In this document: positions 40,247 to 53,939 of the stretch, one piece after another
Layout of the letters: every line of letters begins with the position of its first letter
Numbering within the stretch: the first letter of the stretch is position 1
Source: Gadus chalcogrammus
Lineage: Eukaryota; Chordata; Actinopteri; Gadiformes; Gadidae
Direction of reading: 5' to 3'
Length of the DNA: 64,000 bases
Assembly: GCF_026213295.1 (NCBI RefSeq)
Contig: NC_079434.1
Location: 8,536,698 to 8,600,697 of the forward strand
The notes under the pieces: model-generated
The model's input: the letters and a program-made list of their open reading frames with translations, nothing else
Database searches by the model: none
Told to the model about the DNA's origin: nothing
Position numbers and translations under genes: made by a program

Positions 40247-40529
40247 TTGAGCCGTTGGGTCTATGAGGCTTGGTTTGGTGAAATGCAGATCGCCGGCTAT
40301 GCTATTCGGTGAATTGTGCTTGATACAAGACTCTGGATTTGGCTAAGGCGCTTAGAGATGTGTTATATATAGAGGTAATGGGATTTGCGCTCTCTGGGAA
40401 ACCGCCTTGGTACTGGAGCAGGAGAAGCCTGGATTCACCTCACCCTTTGTCATGTTGGTTATCCTACGGTTTCATTTATTTCTGTGTACTGATTGGGATT
40501 TACAGGCAAAAACTGTCCCCTCATTTTGT

Positions 40530-40700
40530 GGCTAATGTAGCTGTGCAGTTTATGTAGCTTATGTTGCTTACATTACTAATGTGGCTAGTGTTGGTTCTAA
40601 ATGTTGCTTATGTAGCCGGTGTGGCTTATTGATCAAATGTGTCTAATTCAGCTAGTGTGGCTCATGTAAATCATGTGGCCAATGTAACTTATGTTTATCA
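40530..40700. repeat. Degenerate 9-18-bp tandem repeat
   Basis: ATGTGGCTA / ATGTAGCTT units recur about a dozen times with variable spacing. Confidence 0.75.
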
Positions 40701-41802
40701 TGTGAGTATTCTACAGATGCAAAGTGTTCATGGTGATATAATAACATAATAAATAATCCTAAAGCAGGATGAATGCAGACCTTTGTTGCCCCTTAAGCAT
40801 CTTAGCCAAATTACTGATGGTTTGAGGGAAGTGCTGCAGTAAGTCCAACAAGCTCCAGTGTGTTGTGATGCTAAATATTAGCCTGTGAAACAAACCCTCT
40901 GGTAAGCGTGGTGTCAGAACAAATGTCCCCTATTTACCGTGCGTGTTGCCCTGTCACCTCAATTTGAAATAGGGAGAGTCTTATTTATAGCACAACTTTG
41001 AGGGATGTCTCACATTTGTCAATGTGTTAAGATTGGCATTAACACAATATAATAAAAGGGAGCGTAATAGAAATGGACAAAATTGAATAGAGAATAAGAT
41101 GATGGGTAATGTACGATCTAATAGAACTGACAGTACAGAACGGAAAAAAAATAGATTCAACAATATGGAAAATAGTCTAATCCTGTTCACAAAGATCAGC
41201 ATTATGCTTCTGGGCTGTGAGCCATTGTCCGAAGTTGTCTCATTTTAAGCATCTGCTCGATTCTTGAAGAACAATACGATAAGTACTGCATGTTAACGGA
41301 CATTAGACATATGCCACATACACATGGGGCTTTAACAACAGTGTCCGATAACAGCGTCTCCTAAATGTCCTACCGGTTATCCGACCAATCTATAATGGCA
41401 GACTGGTTGCATAACTGCAAACATTCCCCACGCAGTCACTGGGGAGTTTGCGTGATTGCAATCAGATGGACGATTAGCCGGCTTGTTTTCACTGCAAACG
41501 CGCAAGAGATCTTCCTGTTTGGTTTCCAAACGCAGAGAGGACTCGGAGGAGCCTATCGGTGGGTTCAATCACACTGTCATCCTCAGGTCAGACGAGCCAA
41601 GCTGAATGTACAATCTTTACTGTGAGCGATGCATTTTGTCCTCTGGAATAAAACACAGAGCTCGAGGACATATATGTCACTCAGCGGTCTGCACAGAATA
41701 CAAAATATTATCAGCATTATTAGGACTTCGTAGCCAACAGTGTGCTGATTGGAAATCCTCATGATCATCATGATCAACGATAGTATCATCATCATTAGCA
41801 TC

Positions 41803-41995
41803 TGATATGATATGATATGAAAACTTTATTTCAGACTCAAGTCCATAAATAGTACAATACAAATACAATACAAAAATATAAAAAGTCAGTTAATATACAA
41901 ACATTTCAACCAGTGCACCCTCAGGCTGGCGGTATAGCGAGCACAGCTCAGAGTGGGATTTACAAGTACCACAATGATACCATTCCGAAATTCCT
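41803..41995 (-). mobile_element. Non-LTR retrotransposon 3' end
   Basis: On the minus strand a frame ends CKSHSELCSLYRQPEG then ALVEMFVY and a stop. This is followed by ACTTGAGTCTGAAATAAAGT and an (ATATC)n tail at 41803-41820. AATAAA plus a pentanucleotide tail marks a LINE-type insertion; the clade is not recognised. Confidence 0.55.
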
Positions 41996-42118
41996 CCATA
42001 CGTTTCATAGATATATAGATATAGAGATAAACAAGAGTGAGAGACATAGAGACAGATGAGATGACAAACAGAGGGATGGAGCATCAGAGAGAGTGTGAAC
42101 GCTTGTTGGGGAAGGCAA

Positions 42119-42322
<204 letters not shown>

Positions 42323-42383
42323 TGCATATCCATCTGGCTCTATGCTGTATCAGTAATTCAGGAGCATTCACTTTTCGGCTATA

Positions 42384-42628
<245 letters not shown>

Positions 42629-42639
42629 CTCCCCTCTGA

Positions 42640-43320
42640 CTGTTTGTCATATTTATTGTGAAAGTGTCATACTGGTTCCACTGAAGTTGAGCAAACATCC
42701 TCCAGTTTGGTTTCCCAGCACTGAGAACCTCTCAGTATCTGTGGTTTCAAAAGCTCTGTCCTTCTCCGGACCGATGTTGTGAGTCAAGCTATATGTGCGT
42801 CAACGGTCCAATCTTTACTGATTGGTCATACAAATAAATCCAAGTTCTGCTTTTTGAGTAGTAATACTTATCCTAGTATTTAAGCAGTGCCAGTGAGATA
42901 AATAGGATTTTTGATTGCTGATTAAAAAGAAAAAAACGTTTTCAAAATAAAGGCGTTCAAATATCACATGCTGGGCTTTAAGTATAAATTGTGATGTGGC
43001 GGAGGCCTCAGGAAATACAATGTAACCATTAAGCCCTGTCCCAGAAGCCAGACATGGCCTCGGCTACAATCTGACCTTGATCCAACCCTATTATCTGAAA
43101 TCTCATGGTCGGCTTAACATCAAAATAAAAGCATGTAATTAATTGCTTTTAGCCAATATCTCAGTATATCTCATATATCTCAGTTTTGTGCCCATTTGGA
43201 TGTTGTCCCGTCTCCCTCATCAGAACATCTGCAAGCTACATGCACAGACTGCCTTTCTGACACAATCTATGTAAAACACACAGCACCCAACTGGAGAATT
43301 GAGGTCAATGAATTGGTTCA
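42640..43320. other. Unassigned sequence
   Basis: No gene or repeat recognised. Confidence 0.45.
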
Positions 43321-43329
43321 GATTCAGGA

Positions 43330-43432
43330 ATGGGGTTAGCTATAGCCGGGGTTGGTATTAGCAAGGGTTAGCATTAGCTCGGGTAAGGATTAGCTGGGGT
43401 TAGGGTTAGCATCAGCTGGGGTGAGCTCAATA
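43330..43432. repeat. GGGTTAGC-type short tandem repeat
   Basis: GGGTTAGCATTAGCTGGGGT-like units, about six copies, including TTAGGGTTAG. The unit resembles a telomeric hexamer by chance but carries GC insertions. Confidence 0.8.
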
Positions 43433-43603
43433 GTGGGTTGAAACAAAGAGCTATACAACATATATCACTCAGCTGTCCACTCCGAACAGCGATATAATCA
43501 GCTTTATGATTATATAATTATAACACGTGTCTTCATTTGAATCATCATCATTCTCAATATCAACAATAGCATCATCATCATGAGCATCCTCACTAAATAT
43601 AGA

Positions 43604-43795
43604 GAGACACAGAGAGATAGAGAGCAAGAGACTGAGTCAGAAATGGAGCGCGAGACAGAGAGTAAGAGATAGAGCGAGAAACAAAGAGGGAGACAGAGGG
43701 AAAAAAAGAGATGGAGTGCGAGAGAAAGTGGAAGCTTGTGTGCGGGAGGAAAGAAAGACAGAGAGAGAGAGAGAGTGAGAGAGAGACGGAGAGGG
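43604..43795. repeat. Purine-rich GAGA region
   Basis: Imperfect GAGAGA/AGAGCGAGA for about 190 bp. Confidence 0.85.
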
Positions 43796-43830
43796 CGTAT
43801 CCTTCTGGCTATGCAGCCAATAACTCACGA

Positions 43831-43858
43831 ACATGTCAAGCTATTTCGCTTGACATGT
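43831..43858. repeat. Hairpin, 11-bp perfect stem
   Basis: ACATGTCAAGC (43831-43841), loop TATTTC, GCTTGACATGT (43848-43858). Confidence 0.9.
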
Positions 43859-43865
43859 CTATAGG

Positions 43866-43952
43866 CACACATGCAGACACAAACACACACGCACACACAC
43901 ATCCCCCCCCCCCTCCCACACACACGCACACGCACACGCACACACACGCTCA
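43866..43952. repeat. CA array with a C run
   Basis: CACA / CACG units with a run of C near 43903-43912. Confidence 0.93.
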
Positions 43953-43959
43953 CAACGCA

Positions 43960-46800
43960 TCCAATCAAGTGGTGAGTCCATGGGTCCCGCTCCCCTCTGG
44001 CCATTTATCATATTTACTTTGAAGGTGTCATCTCCGGTTGCCGGCTTGAGACCGTGGGCCTGCAGCGGACATCTTGGATCTCACCTTTCTGCAAGGCTGC
44101 ACAAACACGATGTGCAGTTTCATTCGAGGTCCTGCCTGCAGCCATCCTTCAAGGGGCCTGGTACACATCAGTGTGTGTTCACCAAATTGAGGCCAAACTA
44201 AGGTGTGTGCAGCACAGTGGTCTTAGTTTGCGTGCGTGCGTAGAGCCTTGTACAAACTACTGAACGCGTACAGTTCTGTCATTACACTAGGTAAACAACT
44301 GATTTGTTTGCCCTCCTACCACATTCGTTTGACCGATGCATTTGTTTAGTAAACGCTTTTGTAAATCATTTAAATGAGCTTATTGCTCCATATGTGTGTT
44401 GTGATAAATGTCATTATGCAACATTGACTTGGATTCTGGAAATAAATAATAATAAATAAATAAATGATACATTTAGAAATAGAATATGATAAATCATGGA
44501 AAGGAAAAGATCGACCATTGATTGGATACAGAGTTTCTGTTGCAGAACCCATGCATGAAGCAGGACTATACATTAGAGAAAACCCCAGCACGATGGGTCC
44601 TCTTTAACCAATGTATTTATTTCATTAGTGGAGGTAGAGGTTGTACACAATAACTTCCTGCAGTAGGGTCTTTCAAACAACACCGTAATACAACCAGGGA
44701 GGCTTCTGAAAGGCTTTCAAATGTACTTCCAAATGGTCTGCATCAAAACAGCACTTATCTGTCCTCTGGGTCCGTTTCAAACTAACGCCGTTCATACTGT
44801 ACCAAAATGCAATCCCTTCTCCCCTGGGGTTTAGGGATTATCATTGGAGAGAGAATTAGTAGTACTATTGTGCATTTCAACTGCACAGTACTTCTATGAG
44901 TTTAGTAAGCAGGGTATTTGAGGGCAAGTATTAGAAATAATATCTGGGTCTATTCAAATGGCCATGACTAGTATTATATTAGTTTAATTGCTTTTTCTAG
45001 CCATGTGTTTCAATGGCCAATTTCAATGATGGTATCTTTCAACGTAGACCAGTGTTCTATAATGAATCGTATAATCAGCGGCGTAGTGCGCTTCATCGGT
45101 TGGTTTGTTATCGACTGACAACCGTGCAGTAGTGTCAGGGCTGAGATTACACTGCGAGGGGCCATGTAAAGGAACCCCACCCTGGAAGACCATGGAACCC
45201 GGCCAGGGCCCTCTACTTCTAAACCGCCACTCTGAATACTCTCTGCTGCTGCGCTACAGACCCTTTGTGCCATTATCTCGCAGTCAATTCGTCTCATCAA
45301 TCTTTCTCTTGACTTGTGCATTACCGTTTCCTGGAATTGTTTTATTGATGCACTCTAATATGTATTGGTTATTGATATATATTTAGATTTAAATGCACCT
45401 CCAACTGTTATGCAACAATTTCATTATCAAATTGTAATAGTTTTATGTATCAATTAATATCTAACAACTATGACGCAATATCAAATAGTAGTTCATGGTG
45501 GAATCTTATAAGTTGCAATAATAGGCCTACATACTTTAAATGTATGTCCTGTGCTATGATGTAACAATTACATAGTCTTAAATTGATTACATTTGACTTA
45601 CGGAACAAATGCAACTAATGTTATTGAACTATGTCATCTAACATTTAACATGTTGCAACAAGAGGCAGGTGCAACTAGGCCCTCATAAAGTGTTACAATT
45701 GTACCTTATAACAAGTTTATTATGACCCTTAGATGTTGGAGACCAAAATAAAAGACCAAAATAAAAGTCTGCTTATACAACTTCCCTTGGGGGCTGTGTT
45801 TGCAGAAGTCTCGCTCTTTATCCATTTATTTCTTAACAAACTCATTCATCAGTGAATGCCCCGCATCGTATTCACAGCCAGTCATTTCCCTGTCTGTTGA
45901 ACTGTGGTTCCTTGTCACGCTAAAATACAGCGACAACAACACAATGACACATAATTACACAAGCTCAATTCATGCCGTCAAAGTGCATAGTGTGCTGTCC
46001 CTTCGTTAGTACAATCGATATATTCAATCAATGCAGGAAGCTCAAAGCGCACAGCAGCGTCAGGACCGACGCAGAAGGCCTATCTCTGCCTCCAAGACAA
46101 GAGTCCTGTTTGAAGGGAGGGTAGAACACAGCCGCCGCTCGTGCTCTCTGTGCTTTCCTCCGTTAAAGCAATATCAGTCCAGTTCTTGTTTGAGTCGCAT
46201 TACAAATATGAGGCCAAATGTTGTAGCATTGAGTATCCACTGAACAATGATCTACTGTTGGAAGGTGAGGTGATGGGAAAAGGTCTCGAGAGCTCTGTTT
46301 GCTTGGGATGTCATGAATAACGTCTGTGTTGGGATGTTCGGAGAACAGCTGTTCTGTGAGGAATATTTTCTTCCTCAAAGGGTTTCCGACGCGGCCAGAC
46401 CAAGCTGGAATGATGGAAGGAAGGAGTTTTAATTAAATTGAAGATATATATAAACCCAATAAAGAGTTTTGACCTTAAGTTTGATTTAGGGTTGTGATAA
46501 GGCAATGGGAATTAATCAACCTTTCACCTCTCCAGCCCAATGTTGACCGAACAGTGTACTCCAAAGAACGGAAGGAGAGAGTAAAAACCCTCATATTTTC
46601 TAATATTCAGATCAAATATTGTCCAGCTGTATTAATACAATTGCATAAATCGATGTCCATCTATTTGTGTGTCTTAATGTCCTAAAACCTTTTGTATGGA
46701 TTTATTAAGCGTCTCTCTAAATGCCGACCCTTAAAACCGTACCTTTGATATCAATCTGCATACATTCACTAGCTAGCTTGCTCCTTTTTTGACCTCTTGT
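43960..46800. other. Unassigned sequence
   Basis: No gene, RNA or recognised repeat. 45370-45770 is AT-rich. Confidence 0.45.
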
Positions 46801-46803
46801 TCT

Positions 46804-48489
46804 CAGAGCTGTCAACTTTTCAAAAAGCCTTGGAGCGAGATTTTGTCGGGGGTAACCAAAATTACCCCAGACAACGCAGCCACACAAGTTGGTGGCTCAG
46901 ATTTTAGAGAATTTTAATTAATTGGATGTTGAACCCATGTTGTACCCTGCATTTTGGTGGTTTGTGGGTAGGCCCCAAGCCATTGATAGGGGCGGCTTAC
47001 TGGAGATGGACAATATTGGTTGCATTCTGTGAAGCAAAGACATAGCTGAAGGTCCACCCCCAGGAAATGTTGGATTAAGTAGATTTGATTTCCTGCATTC
47101 TAGAAGATTTTTGGGTGGTCTGCTTAAAATGTGCAATACCTGAACTTATTCTGATTCCTGTTTGGCATCAGGACTTGTAGGGCCTAGTCTGGAGTTGAAC
47201 ATTAAACCAGAAAACTATTGTTGTGCCTAAATGACTGCCTATGTGCCACAATATAGCCTTATTCATAGACCAGTGTAAGATTTGACCTAGGTAGGTTGAT
47301 TGATATTTTGATCACAACAATTGTATTAAACAAATTCTGAACTGAAACCTAACCTAAATTGTGAATAATTGTGTTCTTAAGAGCACTTAATGATTTGTGC
47401 CAAAAACGACAAAACTAGTTAGGGAGATAAATTATTCTTCATTCAAAGCCTCCCACCACATGGTCCATTAGAATGAAAATAAAAGTGCAACAAATAAAGT
47501 GCTTGAAGTGCTTAAACAGTACAACTTTTCAAGCAATAAAACAGATGAACGCATTACAAAAATAACTAAAAATGAGGTAATCAGTATCAGAAGCAGATCA
47601 GAAGCTAGTCCTTGTCTATGATCTGTGGGCACGGTTATACTGGCCTGTGGCCTTCTTGGAGGCCTTGATGACATCTGAGGAGGGGTCCCATTTGAAACAG
47701 GGCTCCAGGTCGGCCATCTTTATGGTCATTATTGAGGACAGGGTGCCATCCAATGCTAGGCTGTTTCTGGTCTTGGTTTTGTTCAGTCCCACAACTGAAA
47801 ACACCTACCAGCGTCTGCGTTGGAATGGGGCAACACCAGGACCAGCTTGGCGACGGCAGCAAGCCTCTCACATTCGTTGGCTCCTGTCACCTATGGAAAA
47901 TACATCAAGAACACAATGGAAAAACATACCTTGATTTTTTATTGATTAAAACTAAGTATGCTGTAGGTTGATCCATTAACCCAGTTCAGATAAAAATATG
48001 CAAAATTTGAAAAATACATGACAACATATGCATGCGACAATTTTATAGCAACACAGCCAAGCCACAGCTGCCAAATGGAAACACATAAAGTATTTTTTTT
48101 ACTTTATGTTTCCGGGTTGCCATTTAAGCCCTACTTAATTGAACGACATTTCACTTTGTATGTTACAAGTATAATCTCAGATGAGAGTTATAGATTCCCA
48201 TCTGACTTCTCTAGGTAGTTTCTCCCGCTGTCTCACTCTTCTTGTATCGCAAACTTCGGATGCAGCATATGGGTGCAGCACATAGGGTTCATTGGCGCTC
48301 ATCAGCGCCATTTACCTGCGGGGAGTTTGGAAAGAAACAAAAGCGTCTCGGCTGAAGATCGATTTATTTTTTATTAGATTTTTTATTTTATTTTTTTTGC
48401 CGTGACCAATTGGATGTGTGGCATGTGTGCGTGTGTAAACAGGCAAAAGAGTATGTCACAAGGGGAAACCATGAGAGTTGGCAGCTCTG
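46804..48489 (-). mobile_element. hAT-family DNA transposon with both inverted termini
   Basis: The left end CAGAGCTGTCAACTTTTC (46804-) and the right end, CAGAGCTGCCAACTCTC when reverse complemented (48489-48473), are inverted repeats of the CAGAG type used by hAT elements. They match at 15 of the first 17 bases. Flanks CTTGTTCT (46796-46803) and ACTGTTCT (48491-48498, after one extra A) agree at 6 of 8 and could be the 8-bp target duplication. Inside, on the minus strand, is a transposase C-terminal fragment. At 1.69 kb it is shorter than an autonomous element, so it is internally deleted or heavily decayed. Confidence 0.82.
47616..47890 (-). pseudogene. hAT transposase C-terminal dimerisation domain, frameshifted
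   Basis: After a CCATAG acceptor-like site at 47891 the minus strand reads TGANECERLAAVAKLVLVLP and HSNADA. A one-base loss shifts the frame within the expected ADAERVFS motif. It then reads VFSVVGLNKTKTRNSLALDG, LSSIMTIKMADLEPCF and ASKKATGQYNRAHRS before TAG. The string LPHSNADAERVFS followed by KTKxRNSL is the hallmark of the hAT C-terminal dimerisation region. The BED finger and RNase-H-like catalytic core are absent. It cannot encode an active transposase. Confidence 0.85.
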
Positions 48490-48499
48490 AACTGTTCTA

Positions 48500-49230
48500 G
48501 AAGTCGAGATCAGTGGAACTTTGATCTTGCTTAGCGAAGACGACTCTCGACTAGAGAGTAGCGTTACGGTTAACCTGGGAACCGCTCGGAGACATCCCTA
48601 CAAGGTACACCTTGATGAAGAACCTGTATGGGGTGTAACACCTTATCTTTCTACTGTTCCATGTCCACAACCCCTAGCTTCCAGAATCTCAAGAAAGACA
48701 TTCCTTATTTACACTAGCTTGCGTTATCCTAGAGAGTGAATCTTTCTTTCTACGCCCTTGTTTACTTCTAAACTATTTCCTTTCTTCATGAGGATGGCGC
48801 CAGACCTTTTGAAAAAAGAGAGCTAAAGGAATTATTTTGCAAGATAGAGATTTATTTTGAATTACTTTGTGAGATAGGTTTATTTATAATTCTGTAGTGA
48901 GATAGAGCTTTATTTAAAATTATTTAACAAGATAGGGTTTTATTTGTAGTTCTCCATCTGATTATCATTTATTTTTCCGGATTGAGTACTCAACAGTTGA
49001 AATAGACTATTTTTTATTGTTGAAGCAATGTATAGGCTATTGTCTTATCATCGTCTCAATGTCATCATGTAGGCTTATTGCATTTTTCATTGTGCTGTCT
49101 TGTGTAGCTGAATGAGTCTGTAAAAAATGCTTTACATATTTTTTTGCATGATTTTCAATAACGAAAAAAAACAACCATAAAATATCTGCACAGACATCTG
49201 CTGATAAAGAACAAAACAAAGGTGTTTGTA
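48500..49230. other. Unassigned sequence
   Basis: 48840-48960 holds three imperfect TTTATTT...GAGATAG...TTTATTT units. No gene recognised. Confidence 0.45.
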
Positions 49231-49232
49231 CA

Positions 49233-49345
<113 letters not shown>

Positions 49346-49349
49346 ACTG

Positions 49350-49970
49350 GGATGACATCAGTATTTACTTGCAATTAAAACATATTATTCAAATGCTCAA
49401 GTACCGTATCTGAAATAGAACATTAAAATCTCCTTACATTATATAAACACTGCTTATTATAGGTCACTCTCAACTGCATGCTTTTAATTTGACACACGCA
49501 AATATTCAACATGCTATCAAACATAGGCAGCATGCTGATTAAAGTGTAATCATACCTGTGCTAATACAAGTCACGGCCAGCCCCAAAGGAAACCTTTAAT
49601 GTGTAATCGCAGTCAAACAAGCCCAGCCTTTATTACAGATAGTATTGATAGTCCATATTCCAGGAGCAGATAAGCAACGATAATGCTATGATTATCGTAC
49701 AGAAGCAGATATGTAGTATGTAGTACACTCACACTTCCTACTCGATTACCTTCTCTACGTGCTCATTTACTGTTTTCTCACACAGTTATATATCTGAATA
49801 TCAATATTGATCAGTATTTGAAACATAACACAGTTTGCTACCAGGGGCCACTTCCAGTTCTATTGAAGGGGCCTTTTCTTCCAAGGCATGGGCCGTTTCA
49901 GGTGGTGGTTTCCAATCTAATCAAACAGTGCAATCAGTGTCATCCAGACTATGGAAAGATGCAACATTAA
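49350..49970. other. Unassigned sequence
   Basis: No gene or repeat recognised. Confidence 0.45.
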
Positions 49971-49983
49971 CTTGTCACATTAG

Positions 49984-50155
49984 CAGACATGCTACATAGC
50001 ATGCATGCAAAGTGAGCCCACCATAAATATTAGTCTACAAGCAAATACAGCCTACATGCTACATAAGTCTACATGCAAAGCTAGCCCACATGCAAGAGCC
50101 TTAGGAAACATGCTGTAACCTTGGCATACATGCTAGGCTCACAGCATGCAACATG
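49984..50155. repeat. ACATGCTA-type degenerate repeat
   Basis: ACATGCTACATA, CATGCATGCAAAG, TACATGCAAAGCTAGCCC and similar units recur at irregular spacing. Confidence 0.7.
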
Positions 50156-50417
50156 ACACAGCCAGAAGCGCTGACACATCACTGAGTTTCTGCACAGCTC
50201 TCACACAGCTGTTGTGGCATGTAAGAGTTCTTTAAAAAGCACACCTTCCCGTCCTAAGCAGCGTACCATTGTGGAGCGGAGATCTCCGAGTCTCCGGTCC
50301 ACTCGGTAACCTGAGAGAGCTGACCTCGGTCTGTTCCACAGGAAACCCGAAGCCACATAGCAGCCAGCATACCTCCTGCAGGAACACAGGGAACCCTGAC
50401 ACACATATGGTAACGTG

Positions 50418-50421
50418 CACA

Positions 50422-50501
<80 letters not shown>

Positions 50502-50510
50502 TGCACGCAC

Positions 50511-50518
<8 letters not shown>
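50418..50518. repeat. (GCAC)n microsatellite, about 24 units
   Basis: Tetranucleotide array with one GCAT variant near 50500. Confidence 0.98.
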
Positions 50519-50832
<314 letters not shown>

Positions 50833-50954
50833 ATTTAGTTAGTGTAAATTTGTCATGAGTCAATAAGTAACTGTTTTTGTGTAGTCATGCCCATACAACT
50901 GCCTCATAGTCTCCAAGTCATTTTTATGTGGTTTGGGACTTAGGGCCTGGAAGA

Positions 50955-51490
50955 GGACAGTTGTTGGCGGTGGCGAAGGTAGTGACCATTGTGTAGGGGT
51001 GGAGGTGGTGGTGTGTATGCAGGGTAGGGCTCAGTCGTGTTGCGGAGGTGGGCAGTAAGTGGGGTACTCGGCGGTAGGTACGGGGACGGCGATCGTATTC
51101 CGAGGGCGGTGTGGGTTATAGGCGGGGGTAGTGTGAGGGGGTTGGTGTTGGGAGAGGAGGTAGTGTGGGAAACAGGAGGTGGTAGTCCTGGTTTTCTGAG
51201 GGTGGGGTGTCAGTGGTTGCGGTGGTGGTGTTGGAACAGTTGTTTAATAGAGGCGTAGGTAGTCGTGGGTTTCTGTGGGTGGGGTGGTGGTATTGGGGAA
51301 GCAGATGTTTGATAGAGGTGGGGGTAGAGTGGGTGTTCTGAGGTTGGTGAGTTGGTGGAACAGTGGTGATGGCCACATTGGTCTGGGAGTGGGGCTATGG
51401 TGGTGTGTGCAGGGTTGTAATGAATGGCTGATGGTGGCCTGGGAGCAGGGTGGGGTCAGCTTGGCGTGGTGGTAGTAGTGGGAGGGTGAC
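50955..51490. repeat. G/T-rich low-complexity region
   Basis: GGTGGTGG, GGTAGTGG, GGGTGGGG and similar motifs over about 530 bp, with no fixed period. G-rich on the plus strand. Confidence 0.8.
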
Positions 51491-52010
51491 GTGGCAGTAG
51501 GACAGCCTCTAGAGGTGAACTAGAAAAGGGGTTCCTTTGGAGATTGACAGAAGAACATATGTGGGCCCCTAAACGCAGCACGCCCTTGTGCTATCAGGAC
51601 CCACACCCCACCATACACGCACACACACCCTCTTTCAGAGCCGCATCAGCCCTTATCAGCCAGCAGCTCAGACCTTAGCTCGAAGCTGAACTCTGAATGC
51701 ATGCACTGTAAAGGTCAAATATTTTTCACGGGAAGCTAGCTAGACTGCTAGATGCTAACGGCACTAATAAGGAATGGTCCAATTCTCAGTTTTATCAGTA
51801 TTATCAGTCTGATTATATTTGTATTGTTATATGGTCATGTGGTTTCGGAGTTAAACTATAATTAGGCTCGATTTATGATGGTGGACGTTTACAACATGAG
51901 CTTTGAGTTTAAATCAGATCTTGTGTACAATAAATAGTTTAAATACTGTAGTGCTGTATTACAAGATTACATTTCCAGTGAATGGTAATGATGAAAATGG
52001 TGATCCATTG
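51490..52010. other. Unassigned sequence
   Basis: No gene or repeat recognised. Confidence 0.45.
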
Positions 52011-52021
52011 GGACAACAGAT

Positions 52022-52196
52022 AGTGTAGGGTAGGGGGTAGGGTGTTAGAATCCCAGCCGATAGGGAGGCCGACTGGGTTTCATCCCCAAACGTCCACAGT
52101 CTACCTGTAGCCTTCCTATATCAAGATACCCGACAACAATCCGCTCTTTATCTGAATTCACTTGGACTTAGGATAAAAGCCTCTGCTAAAAATATA
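52022..52196 (+). mobile_element. tRNA-derived SINE copy
   Basis: A head with TAGGGTGTTAGAATCCCAGC and GGGTTTCATCCCC, a body with CCACAGTCTACCTGTAGCC and ATCAAGATACCCGACAAC, and a tail CTTAGGATAAAAGCCTCTGC. Confidence 0.72.
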
Positions 52197-52420
52197 GTGA
52201 TTATTAGATATATTGGTACTGTCCAAACACCAGCCCTATATAATGCCCATTGGCACACTCTTCCTAGGTGGCTTTTCTGAACTCCTCCACCACCAGGACT
52301 CAGGGGGAAGATGTTTAAAACCGGTTTATTGTAGAGCTAGAAGGAAAATGATACTCAGTGATCTATGCCGCCATGTAGCAGATCGCCCCACGTGATTGTG
52401 ATGACGGATGGTTTCACCTC

Positions 52421-52518
52421 TGCACATTGACTGCTCAATGCACAACAAATGTGCAACAAGTGTGCAGCCTCACCTGGCCCCAGAGTGCAATTAGTCTGCC
52501 TTGGCCAGGCGAGGCTGC
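52421..52518 (-). repeat. Palindromic dispersed repeat, copy 1
   Basis: GCAGCCTCACCTGGCC (52464-52479) pairs with GGCCAGGCGAGGCTGC (52503-52518) at 15 of 16 positions. It is preceded by CACATTGACTGCTCAATG. The same modules occur in opposite orientation at 57103-57190. Confidence 0.8.
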
Positions 52519-52812
52519 TATACAGTCGTCGTGAACAGACCCTCCGTATACACACAGAGGGCCTTCACCCGAGAGGAGATTGAATCTATTCTGGTACCTT
52601 TGTATCCAGTGCATTGATGATAGAAACATAACAATCAAATCTTCTAAATGCTGTATCGCTATAGCATTAACTTGAAATAGTTGTAGCTTAGTTCACCACT
52701 TTGCTATTATTTTACTCTCTATACCCTTAAGGTTAGAGATCTAAGCTTTTACCTCATAGATGTAGCCTATTGCTTTGGCTGCAGGCTGCTTTTTATTTGT
52801 TATTTGTTGTTT

Positions 52813-52817
<5 letters not shown>

Positions 52818-52876
<59 letters not shown>
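52818..52876. repeat. (TG)n microsatellite
   Basis: About 58 bp of pure TG. Confidence 0.98.
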
Positions 52877-52878
<2 letters not shown>

Positions 52879-52879
52879 A

Positions 52880-53930
52880 AAAGTACATATTTCTAAATAA
52901 GAACACTGCTATTAAATATTAACAAATGTTAAATCTCGTATTTCATGTCGTCTGAAAGATATCTGATACCTGCATATTCTGCCTGAAGCAACAGCTAATA
53001 TGATATATATATATATAACTGTATTGGTAATCATTGATATAGAATCCAAGGTGATATTATAGCCAAATTCGATTTATCATGCGTAAATAAACATCATGAA
53101 GAGAATCAGAACATTAATCCTTTATGTATTTCACATCATACTGGAGATTGGTTTTAATATATGCTGATTCATATCACACTAATGCAATTGCTGCGATGGT
53201 TTCTGTGATGGTAAGATAAATTGCGGTGAATAATGGTGCTCCTTGAGTTTAGAAAAACACTTTAAACCTTAAGTGGAGGACTTCTCAGACATGGACAAGC
53301 TTAGGGTGCGTTAGACGACCACAGTCAGTACTGGACCATAATCATTTAGAATGGGAGGCCGGGTAAACGCTGTGGACGGGACGTGGGCTCTCTAAACATT
53401 ATGATCCCCAGCTCATTTCCTGTCCTGAGCCCCCGCAGGCTCTTGGTGTAAACTCTGGCGTGTTATTCACTCAGATTTTCTCTGCGAGTGGTCTGCATCG
53501 TATCATGTTACGGACGCCATGACATTATCCATGACGTTACCCCTTCATGGACTCATTTTCCTGTTTATTTTTGGTAAAGGTTAAATCACTGGCCATTGCC
53601 TCCGTTATTATCATTCTTTGCCCTTTATTATGTATGTTTTCACTGGTGATCTGTTTGTAATCTCTATAATATGGATGATATTTGGACCGCCTATTTTCAT
53701 ATATTTATACTTTACGCTATCAGCAAAACTGGGATGTGAAAGAAAACTTTGGGATGGGAATCTATAGTGTGGATTGATAATACCAGTCCTGCCTTAACGA
53801 TAGGCTAATTTATTCAAGAGGTTCCCGTCTTATCAAAGGGGTCATTTATAATTCTGTGAATTAAGGAAATATTGTCTTTATCATCTTGTCATCAACTCTT
53901 TGCTTTGTCGCTGGTTCCTGGTCAGCAGCG
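52880..53930. other. Unassigned sequence
   Basis: No gene or repeat recognised except (TA)n near 53004-53016. Confidence 0.45.
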
Positions 53931-53939
53931 TTGGGTCCA

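Noticed and set aside
43330..43432. Interstitial telomere from TTAGGGTTAG
   Set aside because: Only isolated hexamers occur within a longer GGGTTAGCATTAGCTG-type repeat; there is no (TTAGGG)n array.
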